Shown here: in pieces, positions 38,701 through 48,318 of the stretch | Layout of the letters: the number at the start of each line of letters is the position of its first letter | How positions within the stretch are numbered: the first letter of the stretch is position 1 | Origin: Tritrichomonas musculus | Lineage: Eukaryota > Parabasalia > Tritrichomonadida > Tritrichomonadidae | Reading direction: 5' to 3' | Length of the DNA stretch: 64,000 nt | Assembly: GCA_039105265.1 (NCBI GenBank) | Contig: JAPFFF010000008.1 | Location: 4,340,001-4,404,000 of the forward strand | The notes under the pieces: model-generated | Told to the model about the DNA's origin: nothing | The model's input: only the letters and a program-made list of their open reading frames with translations | Databases searched by the model: none | Position numbers and translations under genes: made by a program

Positions 38701-39606
38701 GAATCAATCAAATATTATTCTGCCGAAAAGAAGAAGAATAAGAAACAACTTAAAGAATTACAAAACCTTTTCTCTGCTTCTTCTCCTATTGCAACAGAAG
38801 TTACAAAAGCTGCAACTTCATACGTTAATAATGCAAAAGCTCAAATTGAATCACTTCAAAAGCAGCTTTTAAGCAAGAATAAAAATATCTATTCCGTTCT
38901 TGATGCTTCTCCTGTTTCAACAACTTTACCAGCAACAACACCAACAAAAGTTATGTCAATTAAAGATTGGGAAAATTGGGCCAGAAAATTATACATGTGG
39001 TCAAACAAAGGTCAAAGCTTATTGCTTTCGATCCAATCTGTTATGAAAAGTGTTGAAGAAACGATTCTTGAAGCATCAGGAAATAATAACAAAGTATCAA
39101 AACAAAATAGCATCTTGAGAGCAGAAAAAATTATTATGATGCAAAATAGTGATGAACTTTTATTCCCCTCAAATGCTGGTCATACAGCATTAATGCCAAC
39201 ACATCTCCAATCAATTGCAGATATTCTATTCTTCGTCCACAGAATTCAGAGACTATCTGGAACACTTCCATCAAATTTGGCATTGAACACAAATTCAAGC
39301 AGCGCTTTAACTAGTGACTTCCTCAATGCTTCACCTCAACCATATTCTTGGAATAGAAAAGACGAAACCCCTGAAAAAGAATCTTCACCAAACGATATTG
39401 ATAATGCCAAGAAACAACAGATGGATGATTATGATTTCAAGGAAGAGCAAGAAATTCAGCAAAAGTTGCAACAGATTCAAAAACAAGAAGATCTTGCAAA
39501 TGATGAAGCAGAGGTTGCGGCAATCGATCTTGCTGTAGAGGAAGAAGAAGAGCCAGAAGAAGGACATGTTCCCCAGCCTCAACCTGAACATGGGGAAGAG
39601 CAATAA
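35743..39606 (+). CDS. Giant coiled-coil protein
   Basis: 1287 residues. After an N-terminal helical cap come long coiled coils (about 155-285, 500-560, 635-730, 765-945). These are broken by a compact helical region (about 290-490) that includes 'NLAQKVMNALRSEVAFIERL', and by another (about 945-1160) with 'SIKDWENWARKLYMWSNKGQ'. The C-terminus is Glu-rich and disordered. Such architecture fits golgin-like, centrosomal or flagellar scaffolds; I recognise no named family. The long, uninterrupted frame with good codon use makes it a solid gene. Confidence 0.85.
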   Translation: MSEPFSYDEFSALVSQIQSSSSIEEVSLSSESLQKLDSMTRYFYSKEKESKDDNDELKNTQKNLTIQTILDSSYQLMNYYRQNLELLANSFAVSYSPNAKVIIKDISQTLQIDPTQNLTQQILKKNQNSQTNKTESDLFEMPDSAIDKQIKNDILKEHVAELEKLLRSERKEKSELSDKCNNLNIKIINLERKVDDYEQVIEVQKAKLEDQNELSAPQQEGIFSLQTTIHALSRELELQNQDLSDLSKQKENLIKINEKQSSFINLLMKEAEKVGKNETTETPSIDVDQIYSNDLFDRILEITATISSPAVDHVTDIIHDGYNKSDYEKVVEIVTVLIDDIRSRQDQINKLQVNGTNESDENTSNENNNNETNGMQSLLSMNLAQKVMNALRSEVAFIERLANSKSDRHWIKPTEETDDFFRNELQEEVEKAHMFLEENCKGIIEDSINEGDVFESLSLSGDPLQLKESLKKYLDSYPTLITEEGQALMNILRHSIAAVSILNRYGIEVKNTFQYQVNQIKSCKQTINELTKDNKELKETEEAAVQKYEDMQDIMLQAMNTLQSAYLQLANGNTVSFPTEVTDENDFENVEADNDDVYLSQSIALKAVLNAIEQIQQLEKVNADDYQQSVESKLVEALNDLDELRNSRMNEIEELENRSFSLRDQAEKDIQRQKLALEKQKVAFENASDEIRQLKSDIQILTDSLHESQKNYQELQERLNGSRISTREIPETSLVEPQVVLDSDNNSVNSVDLTSANNVVNPQDMKKEIRKIEKKFQRSLIAIHVQEKEKRKGIKQKLHKLRDENESLINQINEKDRQIKILETTQEQLLADHKNRSSRLRESEIQEQKNVSRLKAQVNELTMKLATTEMAKKVAEQQLKSLEEKALRRENDTKSIQEILKQEYSTRLEERANGIREECNNKHNDFVKQVVQEFRTCFDILPTIASSPNKISLSPNKGQFIIGADLNSTNAAALEEVAMKLVKTATESIKYYSAEKKKNKKQLKELQNLFSASSPIATEVTKAATSYVNNAKAQIESLQKQLLSKNKNIYSVLDASPVSTTLPATTPTKVMSIKDWENWARKLYMWSNKGQSLLLSIQSVMKSVEETILEASGNNNKVSKQNSILRAEKIIMMQNSDELLFPSNAGHTALMPTHLQSIADILFFVHRIQRLSGTLPSNLALNTNSSSALTSDFLNASPQPYSWNRKDETPEKESSPNDIDNAKKQQMDDYDFKEEQEIQQKLQQIQKQEDLANDEAEVAAIDLAVEEEEEPEEGHVPQPQPEHGEEQ

Positions 39607-39729
39607 ATAATTAATTTTTATAGTTGTACTTCACAACCATGTTCTCACTATTAAAAAAAAAAAAAATAGCAATTTAACTTAATAAGTAAATAAAAAAATA
39701 TTTTATCTTACTAAAAAAGCATTTATTTC

Positions 39730-41219
39730 ATAGGTGGGCCACTTTTTTTTTTGACTTTAAAAAAGTTCTTTTTTTCTTTGAATTTTAAGAATTATTCAGC
39801 AATTTCATAATATATATTTATATAACACATATATGATAGGACGCAGTTGTTAAATTAAATTTTGAACTAATATTCATCAACTTTTTTTTTAATACATGAT
39901 ATGCAATATCACAAGTTCAAATGAATTAAAATACATATTTCTATTATTTTATGATATTATCTATGTCATACATCAAGAATGATCTGGAAACAATATAAAA
40001 TAATTAATAGATTTCTCCAAAAAGTTAAAATAAAAGGTATTTTTAATTTTCAGAAGTATATAAAAAAATTGAATGTTTTCTTTTTTGATATTTAGTTTCT
40101 TCATCGCCCAGGCTTTTTATTGATATAGTTAGTTATAACATAACTTCAAAGATAAAGGTTAGTTGGGAAAACATATTCAAAAAGTTGAATTAGTTAACGG
40201 AATGATTCAATTTTGGAGCCACTTGGTAAGAAATTATAAACGGTCTAACAATAAATTTGGTATAAATAAAGGTAAATTAAAATTAGATATATGTCCTAGA
40301 ATATTGGACCTTTGTTAAAAAATCATAAAAAATTAAAATCAGCTTTTTTTTATTCAATTTTCTCTCAATTTATAAAAATAGCTTTCAAATATTTTTTATA
40401 TTTTTCCCTTATTGAAATTTTGAGATTTTTAGAAAAAGCAATATCTTAATTTAAAATTAAATTAATCTATATTAATATTATAATTTCATAATCGAATTAT
40501 ATAATAAAAATATATATAAATGAGATATTTCATTTTAAATTTAAAAAGCAAAGATAATCAAAATTAAAATTATTTTATATTTATTTGAATTTTTAAAATT
40601 TCAAAAAAAAAACTAAGTTTTAATAAAAATTATAAATATAGCAATTTAAATAGAAATAAACATAATATATTTTTATTATAATATTATAAACATAAATCTA
40701 ATAGTAAATAATATTTTAAAATATTTATAATAAATCATATACTAATAAATTTTCAAAATCATTATAATCGAATAATTGATTATTTCTAACTTTTTCAAAA
40801 CGAATTTTTATAGCATGCTTCAATTGTTATATTCAAAATTTTAGGTATAGAAAAAATCATTTATTTCTTTTTATATTTTGTCTTTGATTATAATCAACAA
40901 GATATAATTTTAAACAAAATTAAATTAAACAATTAATTTAAAATTAAAATAGATATTTTTATTCTTAATAAATGAAATTTTCTTATATAAATTGAATGAT
41001 CTTTTTAAATTCTTTTAATTTTGAGAAAATTATTTCAAATATTTTTGAAATATTTTATCTATACTATTTGAATAGTTTACAAAAAAAATATGAAAATTAA
41101 AAATTCATAAAAACTTTATCTTTAATATTTATGAACTATAATTAATATTTTATTTTATTATTATATGTAATCTATCTAATGGTGCAAAAGTTATAAAAAT
41201 TCATTGGTGGCCCACCTAT
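39730..41219. mobile_element. 1490-bp non-coding element with 13-bp TIRs and 8-bp TSD
   Basis: ATAGGTGGGCCAC at 39730-39742 is matched exactly by its reverse complement at 41207-41219. The 8 bases outside both ends are identical (TTTATTTC at 39722-39729 and 41220-41227). This is the full hallmark of a DNA transposon of an 8-bp-TSD superfamily (hAT or P-like). The interior is AT-rich and has no reading frame of note, so it is a non-autonomous copy. It fills most of the gap between the coiled-coil gene and the IBD gene. Confidence 0.8.
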
Positions 41220-41338
41220 TTTATTTCTATCTTTTGTTATAATCTGAACTACTTTTGAATGAAAAAACGTTTGAATTATTGGAATTTAATATAATAAAAT
41301 TGGCCTAAGCCGTAAAGAATAGATTCATGAAATAATTT

Positions 41339-42202
41339 TTATGGACTGGATACAAATAAAGGTGATGGTGTATTAGACCACCGGCATTGATCTAAATCAT
41401 CTTCTGTACAACCTTTTATAAATTTTCCGGCAACATGCGTAACATAACGAACAATCGATAAATCCGCAGGGCCGAATTGTAATGATCTGGATAATTGGTC
41501 GCTTTCCTTGAATGGAAGCTCTACAAATCCATGTGAAGGAAAGTTGCCTTGTTGGTGGAATAAACCACCTTCAACTGTCTTAACACCAATTAGCCTTGCA
41601 AAAGGTTCTCTGTCAACTTTAATAATGGTGTCTGTAACCCACTGAACCCCAATATGTGGTATGAATTCAGGATAAACTTCGGTTATCTTTAAAGCATTAT
41701 ATAATTTGAAAGGAAACTTGCAGTGAGTCGAATTTCGTTTTCTGAAAAATGTTGCAACAAGCATTCCAAATGTCATTGACTCATTTGTCCACGATGATAC
41801 AGGAATGAAATTTAATCTCTTTGGATTCAGTGATATTGTATTGTCACTGCAAACTTCTTCAAAAGACATCTGCTGAATTGGATGGTGTAGATTGAATGTT
41901 GGGAGTGATCTTCCCATTGGCTGAGTGCATTCAACAGAAAATAAAGATATGTTATTATCTTCACTTTCTGAAGGTGATTGGTCTAGCTGTTGAGGTAAAA
42001 TTTTAAAGTCGTGGGCACTAAATGATGTGAATCCGCTTCCCATTGCAATATTACTCGAAAACATGGGATTATTTGGAATTATAATTCGATGATGGCCAGG
42101 GGGCTTAAAACCTGGTGGAGGTTGCACTTCAGGTGTGGGAACCGAGCAGTTGGCAAGAAGATCCATAATGGTTAGCGCTGGCTTTTGCGGGAAATTGTTC
42201 AT
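41339..42202 (-). CDS. Initiator-binding (IBD) transcription factor
   Basis: 287 residues from the ATG ending at 42202. The first 125 residues are Pro/Ser-rich and probably disordered. Residues about 130-275 match the trichomonad Inr-binding domain (IBD) of IBP39: KFPFKLYNALKIT (163-175), IGVQWVTD (184-191), then FARLIGVKTVEGGLFHQQGN (201-220) and FPSHGFVEL (221-229). In T. vaginalis, IBP39 binds the initiator around transcription start sites and recruits RNA polymerase II. Here the IBD is at the C-terminus, whereas IBP39 carries it at the N-terminus before a polymerase-binding domain, so this is probably a paralogue with a different role. It begins between two transposon-rich stretches. Confidence 0.78.
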   Translation of the reverse strand: MNNFPQKPALTIMDLLANCSVPTPEVQPPPGFKPPGHHRIIIPNNPMFSSNIAMGSGFTSFSAHDFKILPQQLDQSPSESEDNNISLFSVECTQPMGRSLPTFNLHHPIQQMSFEEVCSDNTISLNPKRLNFIPVSSWTNESMTFGMLVATFFRKRNSTHCKFPFKLYNALKITEVYPEFIPHIGVQWVTDTIIKVDREPFARLIGVKTVEGGLFHQQGNFPSHGFVELPFKESDQLSRSLQFGPADLSIVRYVTHVAGKFIKGCTEDDLDQCRWSNTPSPLFVSSP

Positions 42203-43165
42203 CAAATAGAATTTTTTTTTATATTTTTAAGGTTTGGCCTTTACTTTGATCTATATTAACTTAAATTGGCCTTTAAAAAAACGGTAATAGTTATTTTTTG
42301 AATTATCTCAATTTCAAATTCTATGATTTATCAGAAATATTTCAAAGAAAAATTAAGTTTTTATCACTTTTCAATGAAATTATTCTTTCGGATTATATTC
42401 AAAAATTGAGATGATAAAAAACTTTTTGTTCTCAAAACTGAAGGTATTTAAAATTTCCTTTTCAAAAGTTAATAGAAGTTTTTAATTTTTTATAAATTGA
42501 GAAAACATAGAAATAATTTAGGTCATATTGCTCAAAGATATAGATTGTAAAATTAATTGTAAAGTGAATTTCAATTTGTATATGAATTGGAATTCAGATT
42601 TCTAATAATTTGACATGTATAGAGCAAATAGAGTATCAAGAAAAAGTGGGCATCGTTAAGATAAAGTGGCCATCACTTAACTTTTTTATCTCAATATTTT
42701 AATTGTCCACAACTTTTTCAAAGTATACTATCCTAAAAGTAACTTTTTTTTGCACCAGCTGTCCACAGTCCAAATCTGTCCATATTTGGACTGCCAATTC
42801 AATTGTGGACTGCCCCTCAAATTTTGAATTGATATTTGTTTTGATTTGAATTAGAAAATTTTTTATTTTTATTGGTATAAAAATTTTTATTGTTTTTCAA
42901 TATTTGATAATACTCATTTAATTGCTTTCAAAATATATTTTAAAAATCAATTGCTATCTTTAAAACATTTTGATTAATTAACTAAAGAAAAAACTATCCA
43001 TCATTTTTGATAGTCGACTTCTCTTTCAAATTTTCCAAATATAGTGATAAAAATAACGTATTTTTGAGCACTGTGAGCCATAATATAAACCATTCAAAAT
43101 TGTGAGAAGCGTGAATAATACTTTATCATATTTTATTAATAATAAAAATAATTTTTAAATTGAAG
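42203..43165. other. Intergenic region with small hairpin
   Basis: About 960 bp of AT-rich DNA. Near 42637-42680 there is a short direct repeat of an AAAGTGGNCATC-like string. At 42761-42811 there is a nested inverted repeat (GTCCACAGTCCAAAT … ATTTGGACTG … TGTGGAC), a good hairpin that may be a worn transposon end. No gene is seen. Confidence 0.6.
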
Positions 43166-44018
43166 CATAAATCTACAGTTTTAATATCTGTTTGATTTTT
43201 CTGTTTAATATTGAGATATATATATTTAAAAATTTATGCAAATTTTTTTTCTGAAAAAGTTGATATTTTTATTCAAAAAATATCTGTTTAATTAAAATGA
43301 TTTATAATTCGATAATTATGAATACGATTATTATGAAATTATAATAAAGTAATTATATCATGTTAATGAATAAGTGTACAAAATATTATAAGAAATTTGG
43401 CGCTAAATTTTTAGTAAAAGTCATCTTAATTTAAAATGATTGTATAATATTCGTTCAAAACAATATAAATGATTATTTTAATTAGCCACAAAATGATGGC
43501 ACTTGAGTGTATATATATGCATGAGAATTGAAACAATTAACACAAAATTGTTTTATATATTCATATCAATAATGATATTTTTTTAGATACATTTCAATTG
43601 CGTTGAAAAATAAATATGATAATAACTAATATGACCATATTATCATTGCGTTTTTTTTATAAATTCGCTAATGAATTATAAAAAAAAAACAATTATATTC
43701 AATTATTAATCGTTAATCAGAATAATTTGTCCTCAACCAATAAAACTCTATCTATTTATAATGTTATTTTTCTAAAAACGTAGCGCCAATTTTCTTAAAA
43801 TATTTTGTACACTTATTCATTAACATGATATAATTACTTTATTATAATTTCATAATAATCGTATTCATAATTATCGAATTATAAATCATTTTAATTAAAC
43901 AGATATTTTTTGAATAAAAATATCAACTTTTTCAGAAAAAAATTTGCATAAATTTTTAAATATATATATCTCAATATTAAACAGAAAAATCAAACAGATA
44001 TTAAAAATATAGATTTAT
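43166..44018. mobile_element. Long inverted-repeat (foldback-type) element
   Basis: A left arm at 43166-43405 and a right arm at 43781-44018 are near-perfect reverse complements over about 240 bp, around a 375-bp unrelated AT-rich spacer. Landmarks are TGGCGCTA at the inner end of the left arm and TAGCGCCA opening the right arm, and GTACACTTATTCATTAAC in the right arm. The arms have only a handful of mismatches, mostly at the outer ends. No reading frame and no clear target duplication were found. This fits a foldback element or a large-TIR MITE; transcribed, it would make a long hairpin RNA. Confidence 0.8.
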
Positions 44019-44251
44019 TGTTGGAGCAAAAATATATTAATATCAATTATATTTCAAATTAAAGAAATTTATTTGGCTTGCAGTGGTCTGTATTTTTTAG
44101 AAAAAGTGAAGGTGGGAACATTTCACTGGACAGTCAACCCTAGGTTTTATTTAAATAGTTAAATAAATAAAAAAAATAGTTGAGCTAGAAAAATAGTAGT
44201 GTATTGAATGATAAATAATCATTAGAGATAGTATTCCCATCCATATTTAAT

Positions 44252-44721
44252 TAGGTTTGGTATTCTCCGATTCTCGAGATCGATAATTAATTGACTTTTT
44301 GATATCGATACAAAAATATGCACAGATTCCCGAGATCGATTTCAGAGATCGAGAATTTTTTTTCACAGCTTTTGATATCAGAATTTTCAATTAAACTTTT
44401 TGATAAATATATGATCGTAATTTAATCTCAGATATTTCATAAAAAAGAATGCATTTCTTGATTTTAATATTAAAATAAACATCAATACATATTCTTATTT
44501 ATTTTTAAATATTTTAAAATCACAAATACCAATTATAAAAAAAGATAAATCTATTTGAGATCTCGTAAATTGATATCAAGTTTACAATTATTTTTATATC
44601 ACATTTCATATCTGATATCATGATAATAGATAATCTCGATATCAGATTTTTAAACTGATAATCGAGTATCAGATGTAAAAAAGTGACGTTTTTGATATCG
44701 ATTCTCAAAATAACAAGTCTA
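44252..44721. mobile_element. 470-bp hAT-like MITE with 8-bp TSD
   Basis: The left end reads TAGGTTTGGTATTCTCCGA and the right end, inverted, TAGACTTGTTATTTTGAGA; about two thirds of the first 19 bases match. The 8 bases outside both ends are identical (TATTTAAT at 44244-44251 and 44722-44729). The interior is packed with GATATC, ATCGAT and CTGATATC motifs, like the subterminal repeats of hAT elements. There is no transposase. The minus-strand open frame crossing it is AT-driven and not considered a gene. Confidence 0.6.
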
Positions 44722-44729
44722 TATTTAAT

Positions 44730-45626
44730 ATAAACCGACAAATTCTCAATCAGTCGAGAATAAGTAAGCAAGAGATTCTTCAATAATTTTATAAATATGT
44801 ATATTTGTACTTCTAAAATTTTTTTAAATATTATGTGGTAATTAAAAACAATTTTTGTTTGATTTTCCTTATTGATTCTAAAAAATTTCAAATTGACTAT
44901 AAAAAGTGGCTAATGACTAACATGTAGTTGAGGATGAGCTGTCTACGAGATGCCTAAAAAGGCTCTTTTGAGGGATGTTTCACTGGTTTGGAGTTGTAAA
45001 TGAGGGAGTCGTCGGAGTCGTTGTAACAGGGTGAAGTCGTCAACGAGATTGTAAGGAGTCTTGAGCTTTGAACAAGAAATCATGACACATTCTAACTACT
45101 AATTTTCTTCTTTGAAATATAAAAATTTTGGTTATGGTCCCTTAAGTTTTCAAAACAAGTGATTTTACCTGAAATTTAAGAATTTACTCTCTTCCATATG
45201 CAAAATTTTACTTATAAATTGGCCGTTTTCAACTGTTCTTCGGATGGAATTGTCTGAAAAACTATATGAATATTAACAAAAAAAATATATGAAATGAACT
45301 GATAAGAAAAGTTATGAAATGAATTAATGATATTGAGAAATCTCTTATATTTACAACCTTTTTTTGGTGTGGAAACTTTTTGAATAAAACTTCTGAATTT
45401 CTCAACAACTCAAGCTTTTTAGATAAAATGCATTGAATTGGTGGTGATTTCCTTGCATTGTTGAAATATTTGTCAAATTCGCCTTGTAATGAAGGGTAGG
45501 AATAGTCAATATCATCTTTATATTCCACTACTTTACAAGAAATTGAACTTTATACAGTTATTTGTATTTAGTAATCTATACCATGTTTCCATCTCTTTAG
45601 TATGCCATCAATACTTAAAAAAGGAC
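44730..45626. other. Intergenic region with GC-richer patch
   Basis: About 900 bp. A patch at 44935-45075 is richer in G and carries short repeats of GAGTCGT/GTCGTC; it differs from all surrounding DNA and may belong to the broken transposons to its right. A minus-strand frame at 45262-45528 (88 codons, MEYKDDIDYSYPSLQ…) is too weak to call a gene, though it could be another transposon fragment. Confidence 0.45.
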
Positions 45627-45990
45627 TTATTTCTTGTCTTTAACAATTAAAGCCCTCCAATTTGCATATTCAATCATCTCCTTAAGTAGCATATTCATTT
45701 CTTTTTCTTTTTTCTTTCTTTTTTTTTTTTCATTTTCTTGGATTACTTTTCTAATTATACCATATAACGCATTAGGAGTATAATAAAGTCTTTCAAGAAT
45801 TCTTATTCTTCCAGCAGAAATGCCTTTTTCTGTCAGTTCTGTTATATTTTTAATTTGAAATTCAGTAACAGAATATTGCATTTTTTTATCTAATGTTTGT
45901 CTAATATCGTGTGAATGAGCATTGTTTATTTCATCAATAAAAAACATGGGTTTTTCATCGCTATAAAAATACTTAACTGATGCTCAACAT
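45627..45990 (-). pseudogene. Fragment of a MULE-like (Mutator) transposase, N-terminal part
   Basis: The minus-strand frame reads ASVKYFYSDEKPMFFIDEIN, then NAHSHDIRQTLDKKMQYS, then TEFQIKNITELTEKGISAGR. This is the C-x-A … H-x-H finger followed by a helix-rich segment seen at the N-terminus of Mutator-like transposases. In the same frame upstream there is a stop codon inside the presumed finger (between CNHYNTSFQC and ASVKYF) and another further up. The downstream catalytic domain is absent. I rate the family call as tentative; another zinc-finger transposase type is possible. Confidence 0.4.
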
Positions 45991-46590
45991 TGAAAGCTAG
46001 TGTTATAATGGTTGCAAGCAAATACTTGCGTTTTATGTGATTACCTAGTTGATAAACAGATAAACTTACAAGGATTTTCTGATCGCAATAATATCGGCTT
46101 TCATCCATTGGATCATCCATTGCGTTTTTTAAATTTGCTTTGTTGAATATTTTTAATAGCGAATTATATGAAAGATATTGGTCAAATTTGTCCTCAATAT
46201 ATAGTCTTACTGTAAATAATTTAGGATGAAATGGATGTTTCATAACCCATTTGTTAAGCTTTTGGAGTTGCGTTTCATTAAGCGAAAAAGGCCTTCTTTT
46301 ATTTTGAATAGCACCTTTTGATTCTTCACGTGCTTTAAAAAAATGATATTTAACAGATTCTTTTGAAACTCCAAATAAACTAGACAGATCTTTGTAAGAT
46401 AGCTTATATATTTTATCTTCGAGTTTTTTTTTTTTAATGAATCATATAAAATAAGCAATTGATTTATAAATTTGGAAGCATTTTGGTTTTCAATTGTTTT
46501 TGAAATATGTTGAATTGATTTAAATTTGTTTTTTTCTTCTAGTTAATTGACAAAATCTTTACGAGGAATTGCTTCTTTGAAAGATTTCAT
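45991..46590 (-). pseudogene. Broken DDE-type transposase with helix-turn-helix
   Basis: The minus-strand frame starts at the ATG ending at 46590 (MKSFKEAIPRKDFVN). It has a stop (TAA) at 46543-46545, then stays open to 45926. It reads LEDKIYKLSYKDLSSLFGVS and KESVKYHFFKAREESKGAIQ, a helix-turn-helix; then RRPFSLNETQLQKLNKWV, a second DNA-binding-like helix pair, and DDPMDESR. The order 'HTH, P-T/F-x-E, PM-E/D-x-x-R' matches the DDE transposases abundant in trichomonads and Entamoeba. The catalytic core that should follow is missing or replaced by the MULE-like fragment in another frame, so the two remnants overlap or are nested. Confidence 0.5.
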
Positions 46591-46762
46591 TTTGAAGTTA
46601 ACTTTAATATAATATCATTTAACAAGGTTGATTAGTTTGTTATGCAATATGTTTTGTTGCTAATTATTATTATTATACATAACTTTAACTATTGAACTAT
46701 ACACTTGTTATAGATGAAGCACATTTATTAATACAGTACATAAATTTAATTGATATAACGAA

Positions 46763-47348
46763 GAAATCGATAATGAGGTGTTAGATATCTCAACTCAAAA
46801 TGATATAGTTTGTGATTCAAACTAATATTAATATGAGATATAGAAGGAAAATTGAGCCTCATCCATTGAAATATGACTTTGATGATGATAATGAATTAAT
46901 AAATGATGTGATGAATTAACGAAAATATGAACTGATTATTGTAAAACCTGAGGATAAGAACAAAATTAAATGATTGCATGTTAAGTTGACTAAAGAGACG
47001 AATTCTATTGAACAAATGTCCTCTATTAGTCAGCTATAAATACAACAGAATCGTATTTTTTTCTTTAAGTTTGCAAGAGTAAACAGATTTACACAATAAG
47101 CGATGACAGTATAAATTTTTAACAATAAAATAAAATCTGATGCATGAAATGATATGAAAGTACATGATTTGGATAATTGAATTAAGTGAATTAGGATCTG
47201 TTAAAGTGAGCTAAATAAAAAACCTGCTGCTGATGATGACAAAGTTGATATTAACATTAATCAGCAAAGAGATGAGAACATAGCTCTTGAGGTATATATT
47301 AAAAGAATTCAAGATAAAGCTTTCAACATTTTCATCATCCTCAATTAA
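46763..47348 (+). pseudogene. Eroded reading frame, origin unknown
   Basis: From 46833 (MRYRRKIEPHPLKYDFDDDN) one single frame keeps coding-like composition for over 500 bp but is interrupted by nine stops, all TAA or TGA, and ends TAA at 47346-47348. The final 45 residues (KPAADDDKVDININQQRDEN…) look fully protein-like. Just upstream another frame reads EEIDNEVLDISTQNDIVCDS, so at least one frameshift is present too. The product is not recognised; it may be part of the neighbouring transposon remnants or a dead host gene. Confidence 0.4.
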
Positions 47349-48318
47349 TTCAGATTGAATGCTCTTAATCTCATTTAAATTTTTCAATGCTCAATTGAAA
47401 AGAAAAAAAATATTTAAAATTTATATGATTTTGAATGATAAATTGATTATATCACGAAATATATATTTTATCTCACCACTTGCAAAAGATAATCCATAAT
47501 CGTCACATATTAATGAATTCTTCAATAATAATTGATTGATTTAACAAATTATTTAATAATAAAAAACTATGTTTATATTGATCAGTTTTTATTCTACATA
47601 TATAACATCTTTTGATAGAATTAGGAAGTTCCTAATACAAATGGTGTGAAATATGATATTTTTATTCATTGTTAAACAAATCAAAACATTGAATTTATGC
47701 AATTATTATAATTATATGATTATAAAAAATAACTCTTTGACTAAAAAAATATAACATATGTAAATTATTAATAAATAATCAATTGATTTTGATTTCTCAT
47801 TAATAAGAAATCAAATGAATGTTGTAAATAACCAACATATATAAAAGTTAATTAATATATTTATTAATAAAAAAACTAATTCAGATTAATTTTATATTTT
47901 TGAGATAATTTACAAAAAGTTTTGGTCATATTATCAATAAGCCTAAAGATATTGGCCACAGAAAGAATCATACTTGTTTGTTGTAATTTCTTGCTAAAAT
48001 ATCTTTCAATTTTTATAATTGAAGTTGAATAATCTATTTGAATGTTTGATAAATTTATTGATTTTATTCAAAAAATGGAATACCAAGGAATTTAAGAATT
48101 ATAAAACAATTCATTATTAAATGCAACCACATATACAAAACTAATAAAATAATTTTAGAAAAAGATTGAGAACAAATCATTCTAATTTATCAATTATGAG
48201 CATATGCAAACAATAGCATGCTTTTCATTTGATTTAATATAAAAATAAAATCTACTTCTAAGAACTTTTATGAAAAAGTGGTAATATGTACGTTTAATGA
48301 TTGTCACAACATTCATTA
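47349..48318. other. Intergenic region
   Basis: About 970 bp of AT-rich DNA between the eroded frame and the Spc24-like gene. No gene or structure is seen. Confidence 0.6.

Noticed and set aside
44520-44891. 123-codon minus-strand frame
   Set aside because: It crosses the border of the 470-bp MITE and is made of AT-driven Ile/Leu/Lys codons; no domain.
44935-45075. GC-richer patch as an RNA gene
   Set aside because: No cloverleaf or strong stem could be drawn; the short GAGTCGT repeats fit transposon debris better.
45262-45528. 88-codon minus-strand frame MEYKDDIDYSYPSLQ…
   Set aside because: Too short and isolated to support a gene; possibly a transposon scrap, noted in the region entry only.
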